From positions 124,001 to 188,000 of the forward strand of contig SAIW01000008.1 of assembly GCA_004028795.1 (NCBI GenBank): a stretch of 64,000 nt of DNA, read 5' to 3'. A program made the translations under genes and the position numbers. Below the pieces are notes generated by a model. It was not told the origin of the DNA. It saw nothing but the letters and a program-made list of their open reading frames with translations, and did no database searches. Positions 24,390-33,058 of the stretch are shown here, one piece after another (position 1 is the first letter of the stretch; every line of letters begins with the position of its first letter). The stretch is from Chitinophagaceae bacterium. Its GTDB lineage: Bacteria > Bacteroidota > Bacteroidia > Chitinophagales > Chitinophagaceae.

Positions 24390-25760
24390 TTAAAACAAAT
24401 ATTGATACACTTCATGCACCTGACTTAATGCAACCACTTCAATTTTTAATTTATTGGTATCAATTCCTTTTTTGTTATAGCGGGATACGATAATTTTTTC
24501 AAAGCCTAATTTCTCTGCTTCGGCAATACGTTGCTCAATTCTGTTTACAGCACGTATTTCACCATTCAATCCTACCTCTCCTGCAAAACAAATCTGTTGC
24601 GGCAATGGTATATCTTCATAGCTTGATAACAATGCACAGATAACCGCTAAATCTATGCTCGGGTCTTCAACCTTTATACCGCCTGCAATATTTACAAATA
24701 CATCCTTCACTCCAAACTGAAAGCCACCACGTTTTTCCAATACTGCTAATAACAATTGTAACCTTCTTAAATCAAAACCACTAACAGTGCGTTGCGGTGT
24801 GCCGTATACACTTTGTGTTACCAAAGCTTGTACTTCAATTAATAAAGGCCGCATGCCTTCTAAAGTAGCAGCAATAGTACTTCCGCTTAATTGTTCTTCG
24901 CGTTGTGTAATTAAAATTTCACTGGGGTTAGTTACTGCTTTCATTCCGCCATTCGTCATTTCATAAATACCTAATTCTGCCGTACTGCCAAAACGGTTTT
25001 TGAGTGTTCTTAAAATTCTGTAAGCATAATGTCTGTCGCCTTCAAATTGTAAAACTGTATCAACCATATGTTCTAAAATTTTAGGGCCGGCAATAGTTCC
25101 GTCTTTTGTTATATGACCAATTAAAAAAACGGGTGTGTTGGTTTCTTTTGCAAAGCGTTGAAATTCGGCTGCACATTCTTTTATTTGAGAAACACTTCCT
25201 GCACTCGATTCTATAAAATTTGATTGCAGCGTTTGAATAGAATCTACAATAACAACCTGCGGTTTTAGTTTTTTTATTTCTTTAAAAACAGTTGCTGTTA
25301 ATGTTTCGGTAAGTAAGTAAAAATTTTCATTTTGAATACCTAATCTATCGGCACGCATTTTTATTTGCTGTTCACTTTCTTCACCGCTTATGTATAAAAC
25401 AGTTAACACATTTAATAATAAACCTGCCTGTAAAAACAATGTGCTTTTGCCAATGCCGGGCTCTCCGGCAATTAATACAATACTGCCTGCTACAATACCA
25501 CCACCTAACACTCTGTTTAATTCAGCATCAGTTGTTACAATTCTTTTTTCTTCTATTGAAGTAACCTCATTTAATGAAATTGTTTTTGATGTTCTTTTAT
25601 CATCAATAAAATTTTTCCATTCATTGTTGTTTTTATTTCCCTTATCAATTACTTCTTCTACAAATGTGTTCCAATGATTACAGCTTGGACATTTACCTAA
25701 CCATTTTGCACTTTCATAACCGCAATTGCTGCAGAAAAAAGCAGTTTTAATTTTACTCAT
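24390..25760 (-). CDS. radA: DNA repair protein RadA
   Basis: A 456-residue branch-migration helicase of the RecA superfamily used in recombination. Domains in order: C4 zinc finger (C10, C13, C24, C27), Walker A GEPGIGKST (99-107), Walker B VVIVDSIQ, the RadA signature LKNRFGST, and a C-terminal Lon-protease-like domain (from about 290) ending with GLNGEIRAVNRIEQRI. Length and motif order are standard. It starts at ATG 25760 and reads towards comF. Confidence 0.97.
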   Translation of the reverse strand: MSKIKTAFFCSNCGYESAKWLGKCPSCNHWNTFVEEVIDKGNKNNNEWKNFIDDKRTSKTISLNEVTSIEEKRIVTTDAELNRVLGGGIVAGSIVLIAGEPGIGKSTLFLQAGLLLNVLTVLYISGEESEQQIKMRADRLGIQNENFYLLTETLTATVFKEIKKLKPQVVIVDSIQTLQSNFIESSAGSVSQIKECAAEFQRFAKETNTPVFLIGHITKDGTIAGPKILEHMVDTVLQFEGDRHYAYRILRTLKNRFGSTAELGIYEMTNGGMKAVTNPSEILITQREEQLSGSTIAATLEGMRPLLIEVQALVTQSVYGTPQRTVSGFDLRRLQLLLAVLEKRGGFQFGVKDVFVNIAGGIKVEDPSIDLAVICALLSSYEDIPLPQQICFAGEVGLNGEIRAVNRIEQRIAEAEKLGFEKIIVSRYNKKGIDTNKLKIEVVALSQVHEVYQYLF

Positions 25761-26074
25761 TTAATAAAGATAGAAGAAGAAAGAAAAGCAATGTATATAA
25801 ATGCAAAAGGGCCAACTTTTATGTTGACCCCTTTACTTACTAACCCATTAAATTCCAACACTAAATTACAATTTTAGGGCAGACGGCAAAATATATTTTC
25901 TAAAAAACTGCCTTTTGTTAACCGGTTTAAGTAGCTGTTTGCCCCCTCAGAACTTGATTCAAAGATTAAATTGTTATTAAAATGCTAAGTTTTTGTTAAT
26001 TGTGTTGCATCATTTTATATTTTGAACGGTCTTTAAAATAGACGAACGGTATTTTTTAACTTAAACAATGCAAC
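25761..26074 (+). promoter_or_regulatory. Leader region upstream of the SusC/SusD pair
   Basis: This 314-bp divergent spacer has no gene. Directly upstream of susC two identical GAACGGT words (26024-26030, 26044-26050) lie 20 bp apart, in phase on the helix, which suits a dimeric activator. Imperfect GC-rich stems occur at 25806-25834 and, over a longer range, GGGCAGAC (25877-25884) with GTTTGCCC (25937-25944). A TATATTTTG word (26016-26024) resembles but does not match the Bacteroidota TAnnTTTG element. Confidence 0.4.
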
Positions 26075-29000
26075 ATGAGAAAAAAACTATTAGTTTTTGG
26101 GGCCATGCTATTTTTTATTTTAAATAGCTATGCCCAGGTAACTGTAACAGGAAAGGTTACAGACGACAAAGGAGCCGGGGTAGCCGGAGCCACAGTTTTA
26201 GAAAAAGGTACCCGAAATGGTGTTAGTGCCGATTCGGAAGGAAAATTTACTTTGAAAGTAAAAAGTTCTAGTAGCAGATTAATTATTTCAGCATTAGGAT
26301 TTGAAACAAAAGAAGCTGTAGTAGCAGGAGGTACAGTGTCAATAAGCCTTGCTACTGACACAAGATCATTAAGTGAAGTTATTGTTACGGGAACGGGTAC
26401 TGCAACAAGTAGGAAGAAAATAGGTTTTGCCGTTGAATCTGTCAGGGGAGATAAATTAGCACAAACTCCCATAGCTTCTATTGACCAAGCTTTAGTTGGT
26501 AAAGTTGCAGGTGCACAAATTTCATCTGTTTCCGGTAACCCGGGCGATCAGGTAAACATTGTATTAAGAGGTATTAATACCGTTCAAGGTGGTACAAGAC
26601 CAATGATTTTATTAGATGGTGTTGAAATTCCTTTTGCCAGTTTAAATTATCTCGATCTTACACAGGTTGAAAAAGTTGAGGTAGTACAAGGTGCTGCTTC
26701 TTCTGCTTTATATGGTGCCCAAGGTGCCAATGGTGTTATTCAAATTTTCAGCAAAAAAGGTTCTAAAGGCCCGGCGAGTATTAATGTATCATCCAGTTAT
26801 GCTTACAGCAGTTATATTAACGCAGGCAATTTCGGTAAAGCCAGCTTGCATCCTTATTTAACAGATGCAAACGGTAATATTATTTCAGCTACAAACAGTG
26901 GTGGCTTTGCTGCAGGTCAGGCATTGTCAATAGATCCGGCCGTTGGAAATATCATGGGTTCCGGTTCTATTGCTTACAGATATGGTACTGATAATGGCGG
27001 TACCAGCCCCGGCCAAACAGCCAGTTATACCCGTTACGGTATTTTAGATCCAAGAAATAAGAATGACCAACCTTACAAAGGAAACTTACATTATTACGAT
27101 CACTTTGCACAGGTATTTCAAAATGCACCGTCTTTTAACAATTCATTGAATATCAATGGCGGCGGTGAAAAATCAGACTATAATTTTTCTTTATCAAATA
27201 ACAGAACATATTCTGCTCTATTAAAAGATAACGGTTATTTAGACAGAACAAATTTTGTTTCTAATTTAGGATTTGAAGTATTTAAAAACTTTACCATTCG
27301 CTCTATTACTAATGTGGTATACACCAATAACACTATGCACCCGCATATTGGTGCACCGGGTGGTCCGGGTTATGGATACGGTACGTCTAATGCAGATGTG
27401 GGCGGCGTTTACGGGTTCTTAAACACTTCTCCTTTCTTTAGTTTAACTGATACCATTGCTGGTGGTGTTTTGCCGGTGTATCAAAGAGCAAGTTTTTTAA
27501 GTGTAAACGCTTTCAATCCTTTTTATAGATTGGAATATTCAAGTGGAGATAGTAAGAGATACGATATTATTCAAAGCTTTGAAGCGAATTACAAAATCAA
27601 TAAATATGTAACATTGAATGGTCGTTACGGTATTACTTATAAAAACGAAAACGATATCTGGACTTTCTATAACCAGTCTTTAAACGGTAACTCTAACTAT
27701 TATGGAACCTGGACTTCTGAGTACAATGGTTCAGATAATACCGGTGAAATCAACAATTTCCAATACAATCAAACCAAACAAAATCTTTTTACAACTGCTA
27801 ATATTAAATTAGATCTTGAAAAAGATTTTCATTTAAAATTACCTATTCAATCAAGCACATTGGTTGGTTACGATTACAGAAAAAATACTTATAAAGAATT
27901 AGATTTTGTAGGTCAATCGCTTCCACTAACCCCTCCTTTCAATTTTGCGAATACACAACAGCAATATTTTGCTAATGACTACCAAGAAACATTTGTTAGT
28001 TATGGTTACGTTGTGGATGAAAAATTAGATTATGGTAATTATGGTGGTGTTGTAGGAGGTTTCAGATCAGATTATACTTCTGCCGCCCATAAACTTGCTA
28101 CCTTCCCGCATTTAAATGCATATTTGAACCTTACTGCGTTCAATTTCTGGGATCCGTTAAGCAAAGTATTGCCTAATTTTAAATTAAGAGCAGCTTACGG
28201 TCAAGCAGGTATCCAGCCGGCTCCTTATCAAAAACAAACAGTTATAAACAGTCAGCCAACTGGTAATCAGACAAGCTTCGCTAATCCGCTTGCTGTGAAT
28301 GATCCTAATTTGGGGATAGAAATTTCTACAGAAACAGAGTATGGTACTGAATTAAGTATTAATCTATTTAAAGGTAATTGGTTTAAAAATATTAATGCTG
28401 CTTTTACTTATTGGATGAAGCATACTGATAATGCAATTTTTCCTCAGAATGTGCCCCCATCAACAGGTGCAACAAGTATTACTACCAATACCATTACCTT
28501 ATCTTCTAAAGGATGGCAATTGGGATTAAATATCCCGGTTTATGCGAGTAAAAATCTTACTTGGGATTTAACAGCTAATTTTGGGCATCAAGCATCTACA
28601 ATTGATTACATTGTTGGTGGTGATATTCCTCTTACGAGTGCTGCAGGTAGCTCAAGTTTAATTTTAAAAGGAAGTGCAAAAGTTGGTCAGGTATATGGTT
28701 ATAAAGCTTTGACTTCTGTTAGTCAGTTGAGAGCTGATGGAAAAACTCCATTTATTCCAACCGCCAACCAAAGCGGCTATGAAATTGTTAACGGCAGGGT
28801 AGTAAATTCTACAACTAAAGCCATATTCTTCTCTGATGAAGCATCTTCATTTGGTGACCCAAATCCTACTTTAACTTCATCATTCATTAACAGTTTGACT
28901 TATAAAGGGTTTTTATCATTCGGTTTCCAATTCGATTGGATAAGTGGTTCTCATCTTTATAACCAAACAAACGAGTGGATGTATCGTGATGGTATTAGCA

Positions 29001-29383
29001 ATGATTTCCAAAACCCTGTTACCATTGGTGGACAAACAGGTGCATGGACGGCTTACTATGCAAGTGCTTACTACGCATTGGGAAGCACTGCAAGAGGTGT
29101 TGGTAATAACGTTACTAAAGATTATTTCTGGAGTGATGCTTCTTTTGTTAGGCTGAGAAACATTTCTGTAGGTGTTGATTTTGCAAAATTTGCCAAACAA
29201 AAATGGTTGAAGAAATGCCAGTTGGTGCTTAGCGGAAGAAACTTGTTGACTTTCACAAATTATCATGGTGTTGATCCTGAAATCAGTTCCGGTGCTTCTA
29301 ACTCTTCATATGATAGAGCTATAGACCATAGCACAATTCCTAATTTAAAAGCTTATCAAGCAACATTCAACTTTGGTTTCTAA
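26075..29383 (+). CDS. SusC/RagA-family TonB-linked outer-membrane importer
   Basis: An 1102-residue outer-membrane protein that imports glycans or peptides with a SusD partner. Order: signal peptide (1-20), carboxypeptidase-regulatory-like domain (about 22-95, VTGKVTDDKGAGVAGATV), TonB box-like SLSEVIVTGTG, plug domain (about 120-230, with IVLRGINTVQGGTRPMILLDGVE) and a long beta-barrel ending in the aromatic terminus YQATFNFGF. Fifth and sixth genes of a typical utilisation locus (glycoside hydrolases, regulators) are absent, so the ligand cannot be guessed. Followed 18 bp later by its SusD. Confidence 0.95.
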   Translation: MRKKLLVFGAMLFFILNSYAQVTVTGKVTDDKGAGVAGATVLEKGTRNGVSADSEGKFTLKVKSSSSRLIISALGFETKEAVVAGGTVSISLATDTRSLSEVIVTGTGTATSRKKIGFAVESVRGDKLAQTPIASIDQALVGKVAGAQISSVSGNPGDQVNIVLRGINTVQGGTRPMILLDGVEIPFASLNYLDLTQVEKVEVVQGAASSALYGAQGANGVIQIFSKKGSKGPASINVSSSYAYSSYINAGNFGKASLHPYLTDANGNIISATNSGGFAAGQALSIDPAVGNIMGSGSIAYRYGTDNGGTSPGQTASYTRYGILDPRNKNDQPYKGNLHYYDHFAQVFQNAPSFNNSLNINGGGEKSDYNFSLSNNRTYSALLKDNGYLDRTNFVSNLGFEVFKNFTIRSITNVVYTNNTMHPHIGAPGGPGYGYGTSNADVGGVYGFLNTSPFFSLTDTIAGGVLPVYQRASFLSVNAFNPFYRLEYSSGDSKRYDIIQSFEANYKINKYVTLNGRYGITYKNENDIWTFYNQSLNGNSNYYGTWTSEYNGSDNTGEINNFQYNQTKQNLFTTANIKLDLEKDFHLKLPIQSSTLVGYDYRKNTYKELDFVGQSLPLTPPFNFANTQQQYFANDYQETFVSYGYVVDEKLDYGNYGGVVGGFRSDYTSAAHKLATFPHLNAYLNLTAFNFWDPLSKVLPNFKLRAAYGQAGIQPAPYQKQTVINSQPTGNQTSFANPLAVNDPNLGIEISTETEYGTELSINLFKGNWFKNINAAFTYWMKHTDNAIFPQNVPPSTGATSITTNTITLSSKGWQLGLNIPVYASKNLTWDLTANFGHQASTIDYIVGGDIPLTSAAGSSSLILKGSAKVGQVYGYKALTSVSQLRADGKTPFIPTANQSGYEIVNGRVVNSTTKAIFFSDEASSFGDPNPTLTSSFINSLTYKGFLSFGFQFDWISGSHLYNQTNEWMYRDGISNDFQNPVTIGGQTGAWTAYYASAYYALGSTARGVGNNVTKDYFWSDASFVRLRNISVGVDFAKFAKQKWLKKCQLVLSGRNLLTFTNYHGVDPEISSGASNSSYDRAIDHSTIPNLKAYQATFNFGF

Positions 29384-29401
29384 CTTCTAAATAATCTAAT
29401 T

Positions 29402-31120
29402 ATGAAAAATATAAATTTCAAATTTTTTAAAGAAAAAGTTGTGTCTAAGCTTTCTTACGCTGCCGTACTTACTTCTGTTTTAATAGTAAGTTCTTGTAAA
29501 AAGCAATTAGATCAGATAAACCCTAACAATCCTACCTTGGCGGGTAGTGTTGTAAACGAAACGGGGATTACACAATATGCTATGGGTACTGTATATTGGG
29601 ATGGATTTAATTATGGTGACGGTTGGTTGGGTGATAGTTATTTTTCTCTTCCCTGGGGCTATCATGAATTAATGGGAGATGTTATTGGTGGCGGGCAGGG
29701 TTCTAACAACCAAACTACTACTATGGGTGTACCTGATAAATTTATAGCAGATCCTTTAAATCCGGGAAGTACAACTTTTACAAATCCTTCTCCACAAGTT
29801 GGTATCATCAGAAGCTTTAATACTACAGCTGCTACTGCTAATTCAAACAACGCGTTGTTTTATGAATGGCTGAATATGTATGCCTTAATCAACGGTTGTA
29901 ATCAAGCTTTACAACAATTGCCTAATGTCAGCGGGTTAAGTACTGATAAGGCAAATACCATTAAAGCCTGGTGTTATTGGTGGAAAGGTTATGCCTATGC
30001 ACAAATAGGAACACTTTATTATGCAGGTTTAATTGTAGATAACTATCCTTCTACAGTTAATACTTTTGTAAATCAAGCTACTGTTATAACAGAGTCTAAC
30101 AAGCAATTAAATCTTGCATTAACAACGCTGAAAGCAATTTCAAATCAAACAGACTATGCAACTGTGGTTGCAGAATTAATACCTCAACAATGTCAGGTTG
30201 GTTTGGGTAAACCCCTAAGCAATGTACAATGGCAAAGAAGCATTAACACTATGTTGGCACGTAATATTTTATTAAACCATTTAGCTCCGTTTGTTAACGG
30301 TAATCCTGCAGCAACTATCAGTAAATCTACTATTACGCCGATGGCTGCTGCTGATTGGCAAAATGTGATTACGTTATGCAATGCCGGTATTCAAAAAGGT
30401 GATTATGTATTTACCGGAAGAACTTCGGCAAGTAACTCATTCTTTAGCAATGCAGGCGGTTCTGTAGCCGGTATTTGTGCACAAAGTAATCAAACTACAA
30501 CTTATAAAGTAAGTGAACGCTTGGTACAAAATTTTAAATCAACTGATGCACGCTTAGCAAACTTCTCTACATCTAGCGGTACGTTTTATGGTGATGCCAA
30601 TACCAATAGCACTCGTTGGAGTTTAGTAGATGGGGCTACAGCCGGTCTAACAGGCATTCCAATTTTAGGCTCCAGACAAGTAGGAAAATTGGAAATCTAT
30701 ATTGGACCTACATGGGAAGAAAACGCTTTAATGTTGGCAGAAGCAAACATACGTTCAGGAAATATTGCAGCAGGGTTACTGTTTGTTGATCAGGTAAGAA
30801 CTGCTCAAGGTGCGGGTATTCCTGCAGTATCTGGGGTAGTTACAAGTTTGGCTGGTGCTTTAAACGAATTAACACAGGAACGTGGTGCTGCTTTGGCTTT
30901 CCGTGGTCTTTCTTTCTATGATGCAAGAAGATGGGGATGGACTTACCACACTTCGAATGGCGGTGGAAGATATGGTGCAACAATTATCTATAATAAAACA
31001 GTTTATACGAACGCAACTATAAATTATAACTTTATGGATTATTGGGATGTTCCTGCAGATGAAACTGTAAAAAACCCACCTGCTTCAGGCAGTGTGGCAG
31101 TACAAAATGCAAATTATTAG
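29402..31120 (+). CDS. SusD/RagB-family surface lipoprotein
   Basis: A 572-residue ligand-capture lid for the SusC importer upstream. The lipoprotein signal ends at SSC (C32). The tetratricopeptide-like middle region contains AWCYWWKGYAYAQIGTLYYAG, and the C-terminal signature is LTQERGAALAFRGLSFYDARRWGW. It is the last gene of the transcript, followed by a perfect terminator. Ligand unknown. Confidence 0.94.
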   Translation: MKNINFKFFKEKVVSKLSYAAVLTSVLIVSSCKKQLDQINPNNPTLAGSVVNETGITQYAMGTVYWDGFNYGDGWLGDSYFSLPWGYHELMGDVIGGGQGSNNQTTTMGVPDKFIADPLNPGSTTFTNPSPQVGIIRSFNTTAATANSNNALFYEWLNMYALINGCNQALQQLPNVSGLSTDKANTIKAWCYWWKGYAYAQIGTLYYAGLIVDNYPSTVNTFVNQATVITESNKQLNLALTTLKAISNQTDYATVVAELIPQQCQVGLGKPLSNVQWQRSINTMLARNILLNHLAPFVNGNPAATISKSTITPMAAADWQNVITLCNAGIQKGDYVFTGRTSASNSFFSNAGGSVAGICAQSNQTTTYKVSERLVQNFKSTDARLANFSTSSGTFYGDANTNSTRWSLVDGATAGLTGIPILGSRQVGKLEIYIGPTWEENALMLAEANIRSGNIAAGLLFVDQVRTAQGAGIPAVSGVVTSLAGALNELTQERGAALAFRGLSFYDARRWGWTYHTSNGGGRYGATIIYNKTVYTNATINYNFMDYWDVPADETVKNPPASGSVAVQNANY

Positions 31121-31140
31121 TATTAAAATCTTAATCTTTA

Positions 31141-31170
31141 AGAAAGGCTACTTAATCAAGTAGCCTTTCT
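31141..31170. terminator. Bidirectional terminator between susD and the histidine kinase
   Basis: AGAAAGGCTACTT (31141-31153) and AAGTAGCCTTTCT (31158-31170) form a perfect 13-bp stem with loop AATC. Confidence 0.93.
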
Positions 31171-31174
31171 TATT

Positions 31175-32227
31175 TTACTCTTTTTTCCTATCTAAAGTAA
31201 AACCAATAGTGGTGCCAACATCTAACTTACTGCGAACATGTATGGTTTGATGGTGAGCTTCAATAATATGCTTGCAAATAGCTAAGCCTAAGCCGGTTCC
31301 ACCTACATTTCGACTTCTGCCACGATCAGTTCGGTAAAAACGCTCAAAAATTCTGGATAAATGCTCTTCCGCAATACCAATGCCGTCATCACTGATTTCA
31401 ATCAAAACATGCTCGCCATCTGTCTGATAAATACTGGCAACAATGGAACCGCCGAATTTGCCATATTTAGTGGCGTTTACAATAAGGTTGTTTAAAACCT
31501 GTCTTATTTTTTCTTTATCTGCAAAAACGCTTATCGGCGGGGCTTCACAACCTTTTTTAATGGAACACTTAATTTCCTGCTTTGCTGTTTTTATGGAAAG
31601 TGTTTCAAAAACTTCGCGAATTAAATCCTGAATAATAAAGTTCTCTTTGTATAAGGGTTGCTCACCGCTTTCTAACTTAGAAATCTCATCTAAATCTTTC
31701 AAAAGATTTACCATTCTGTCAACATTGCGGGCAGAGTTTTCTAAAAACTTTTTACAGGTTTGCGGGTTTTCCATTGCACCATCTAACAATGTGTCTATAT
31801 AACCTTGTATTGCGAAAATGGGTGTTTTAAATTCGTGAGCAAGATTTTGCAAAAACTCTTTTCTGTAAGCTTCGTTGTTTTTAAGAATTTCAATTTCTGC
31901 ACTTCTTTGTTCAGCCCATTTTTCAACATCAGCTCTTACTTCATCAATTCCTTTTTGAGGCAAAATGTATTTGTAATATGTTTCTTCTCTTTTATTGGCC
32001 TTGGTTTGGTAAATGAATTTGTAAATGAGTTTAATTTTTCTGTAAATAAACCATTCTAACACAAACTGTATTAAAAAATAACTGCCTATAAAAATTACAA
32101 TAAAGGTTATTGTAGCAAATAGAAACGAAGATTCAACTACATAAAAACCGGCTGCAATTGGTACTGAAAGAAAAAGTGCAGTAAGTAAAGAAAGTTGTTT
32201 GGGTGAAAGATTTTTAGTTTTAAACAT
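31175..32227 (-). CDS. PhoR-like sensor histidine kinase
   Basis: A 350-residue kinase with two N-terminal transmembrane segments (about 12-30 and 34-60) and almost no periplasmic loop, so it senses in the membrane or cytoplasm. The H-box NLAHEFKTPIFAIQGYIDTL has the phospho-acceptor H131. The ATPase domain shows the N-box (LNNLIVNATKYG), the G1 box ISDDGIGIAEEH and the G2 box GGTGLGLAICKHI. It is 25 bp downstream of its response-regulator gene. It lacks the PAS domain of classical PhoR, so the phosphate-sensing role is not established. Confidence 0.93.
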   Translation of the reverse strand: MFKTKNLSPKQLSLLTALFLSVPIAAGFYVVESSFLFATITFIVIFIGSYFLIQFVLEWFIYRKIKLIYKFIYQTKANKREETYYKYILPQKGIDEVRADVEKWAEQRSAEIEILKNNEAYRKEFLQNLAHEFKTPIFAIQGYIDTLLDGAMENPQTCKKFLENSARNVDRMVNLLKDLDEISKLESGEQPLYKENFIIQDLIREVFETLSIKTAKQEIKCSIKKGCEAPPISVFADKEKIRQVLNNLIVNATKYGKFGGSIVASIYQTDGEHVLIEISDDGIGIAEEHLSRIFERFYRTDRGRSRNVGGTGLGLAICKHIIEAHHQTIHVRSKLDVGTTIGFTLDRKKE

Positions 32228-32252
32228 TACTGCAATTTACATATTCCTGCAA

Positions 32253-32930
32253 CTACAATTCAAACTTATAACCCACTCCTTTTACTGTTGTAATGCAATC
32301 TAAGCCAAGCTTCTGGCGTATTTTACGAATATGAACATCAATGGTTCTATCGCCAACAATTATATCTGTTCCCCAAACCTGAGATAAAATTTCATTTCTT
32401 AAAAAAACCCTTCCCGGTTTTGATGCAAGTAAGTATAGCAGTTCAAATTCTTTTTTAGCCAACACTACATCTTTATTATCAACAGTAACCATAAATCTTG
32501 CAGGATCTATGCCTATGTTACCAATACTTAAAGATTTTCCTTCTTCTTTATTAATTCTTCTGAATAAAGCGGTTACCCTGCTTATTAAAACTTTCGGGCT
32601 TATTGGTTTGCTTACATAATCGTCAGCACCTGTTTCTAAACCTTTTATCTGCGACATTTCATCGTTCAACGCAGTTAAAAAAATTATCAATGTATCCTGA
32701 AACAGTGTTTGAGAGCGTAAAACCTGGCAAACTTCTATGCCTGTTTTTTTCGGCATCATAATATCCAGAATAATTAAATCCGGGTTTAGTTGTTTGGCTC
32801 TTTCAATAGCCTCATTGCCGTCTTTGGCTGTATAAACATCATACCCTTCTCTGGTTAGGTTATATTCAATTATTTCAAGGATATCGGGTTCATCATCTGC
32901 AATTAAAATTCTCTTTGGCCTTGTTTGCAT
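32253..32930 (-). CDS. OmpR/PhoB-family response regulator
   Basis: A 225-residue two-domain regulator. The receiver domain has the acidic pair D12-D13, phospho-acceptor D56 (LIILDIMMPKKTG) and K in DDYVSKPIS. The C-terminal winged helix (about 130-225) holds LTKKEFELLYLLAS-like and GDRTIDVHIRKIRQKLG. The ATG at 32930 (MQTRPKRILIADDE) is the natural start; an in-frame TTG seven codons upstream is unlikely. First gene of a two-gene operon with the kinase. Target genes unknown. Confidence 0.94.
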   Translation of the reverse strand: MQTRPKRILIADDEPDILEIIEYNLTREGYDVYTAKDGNEAIERAKQLNPDLIILDIMMPKKTGIEVCQVLRSQTLFQDTLIIFLTALNDEMSQIKGLETGADDYVSKPISPKVLISRVTALFRRINKEEGKSLSIGNIGIDPARFMVTVDNKDVVLAKKEFELLYLLASKPGRVFLRNEILSQVWGTDIIVGDRTIDVHIRKIRQKLGLDCITTVKGVGYKFEL

Positions 32931-33058
32931 GGTAACAATATGTTTACACAAAATTAATAGCAGGCGGATAAAAGCAACTGTTGCATTATTATGTAATTGT
33001 TAAGTTGATAACAGTTTTTCATTGTTTATGGCAGTATTTTTGTTTTGAGATGATACGA

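Noticed and set aside
25806-25834. Terminator of radA upstream of its start
   Set aside because: The stem is imperfect and lies upstream of radA on the minus strand and upstream of susC on the plus strand, so it ends neither neighbouring gene.
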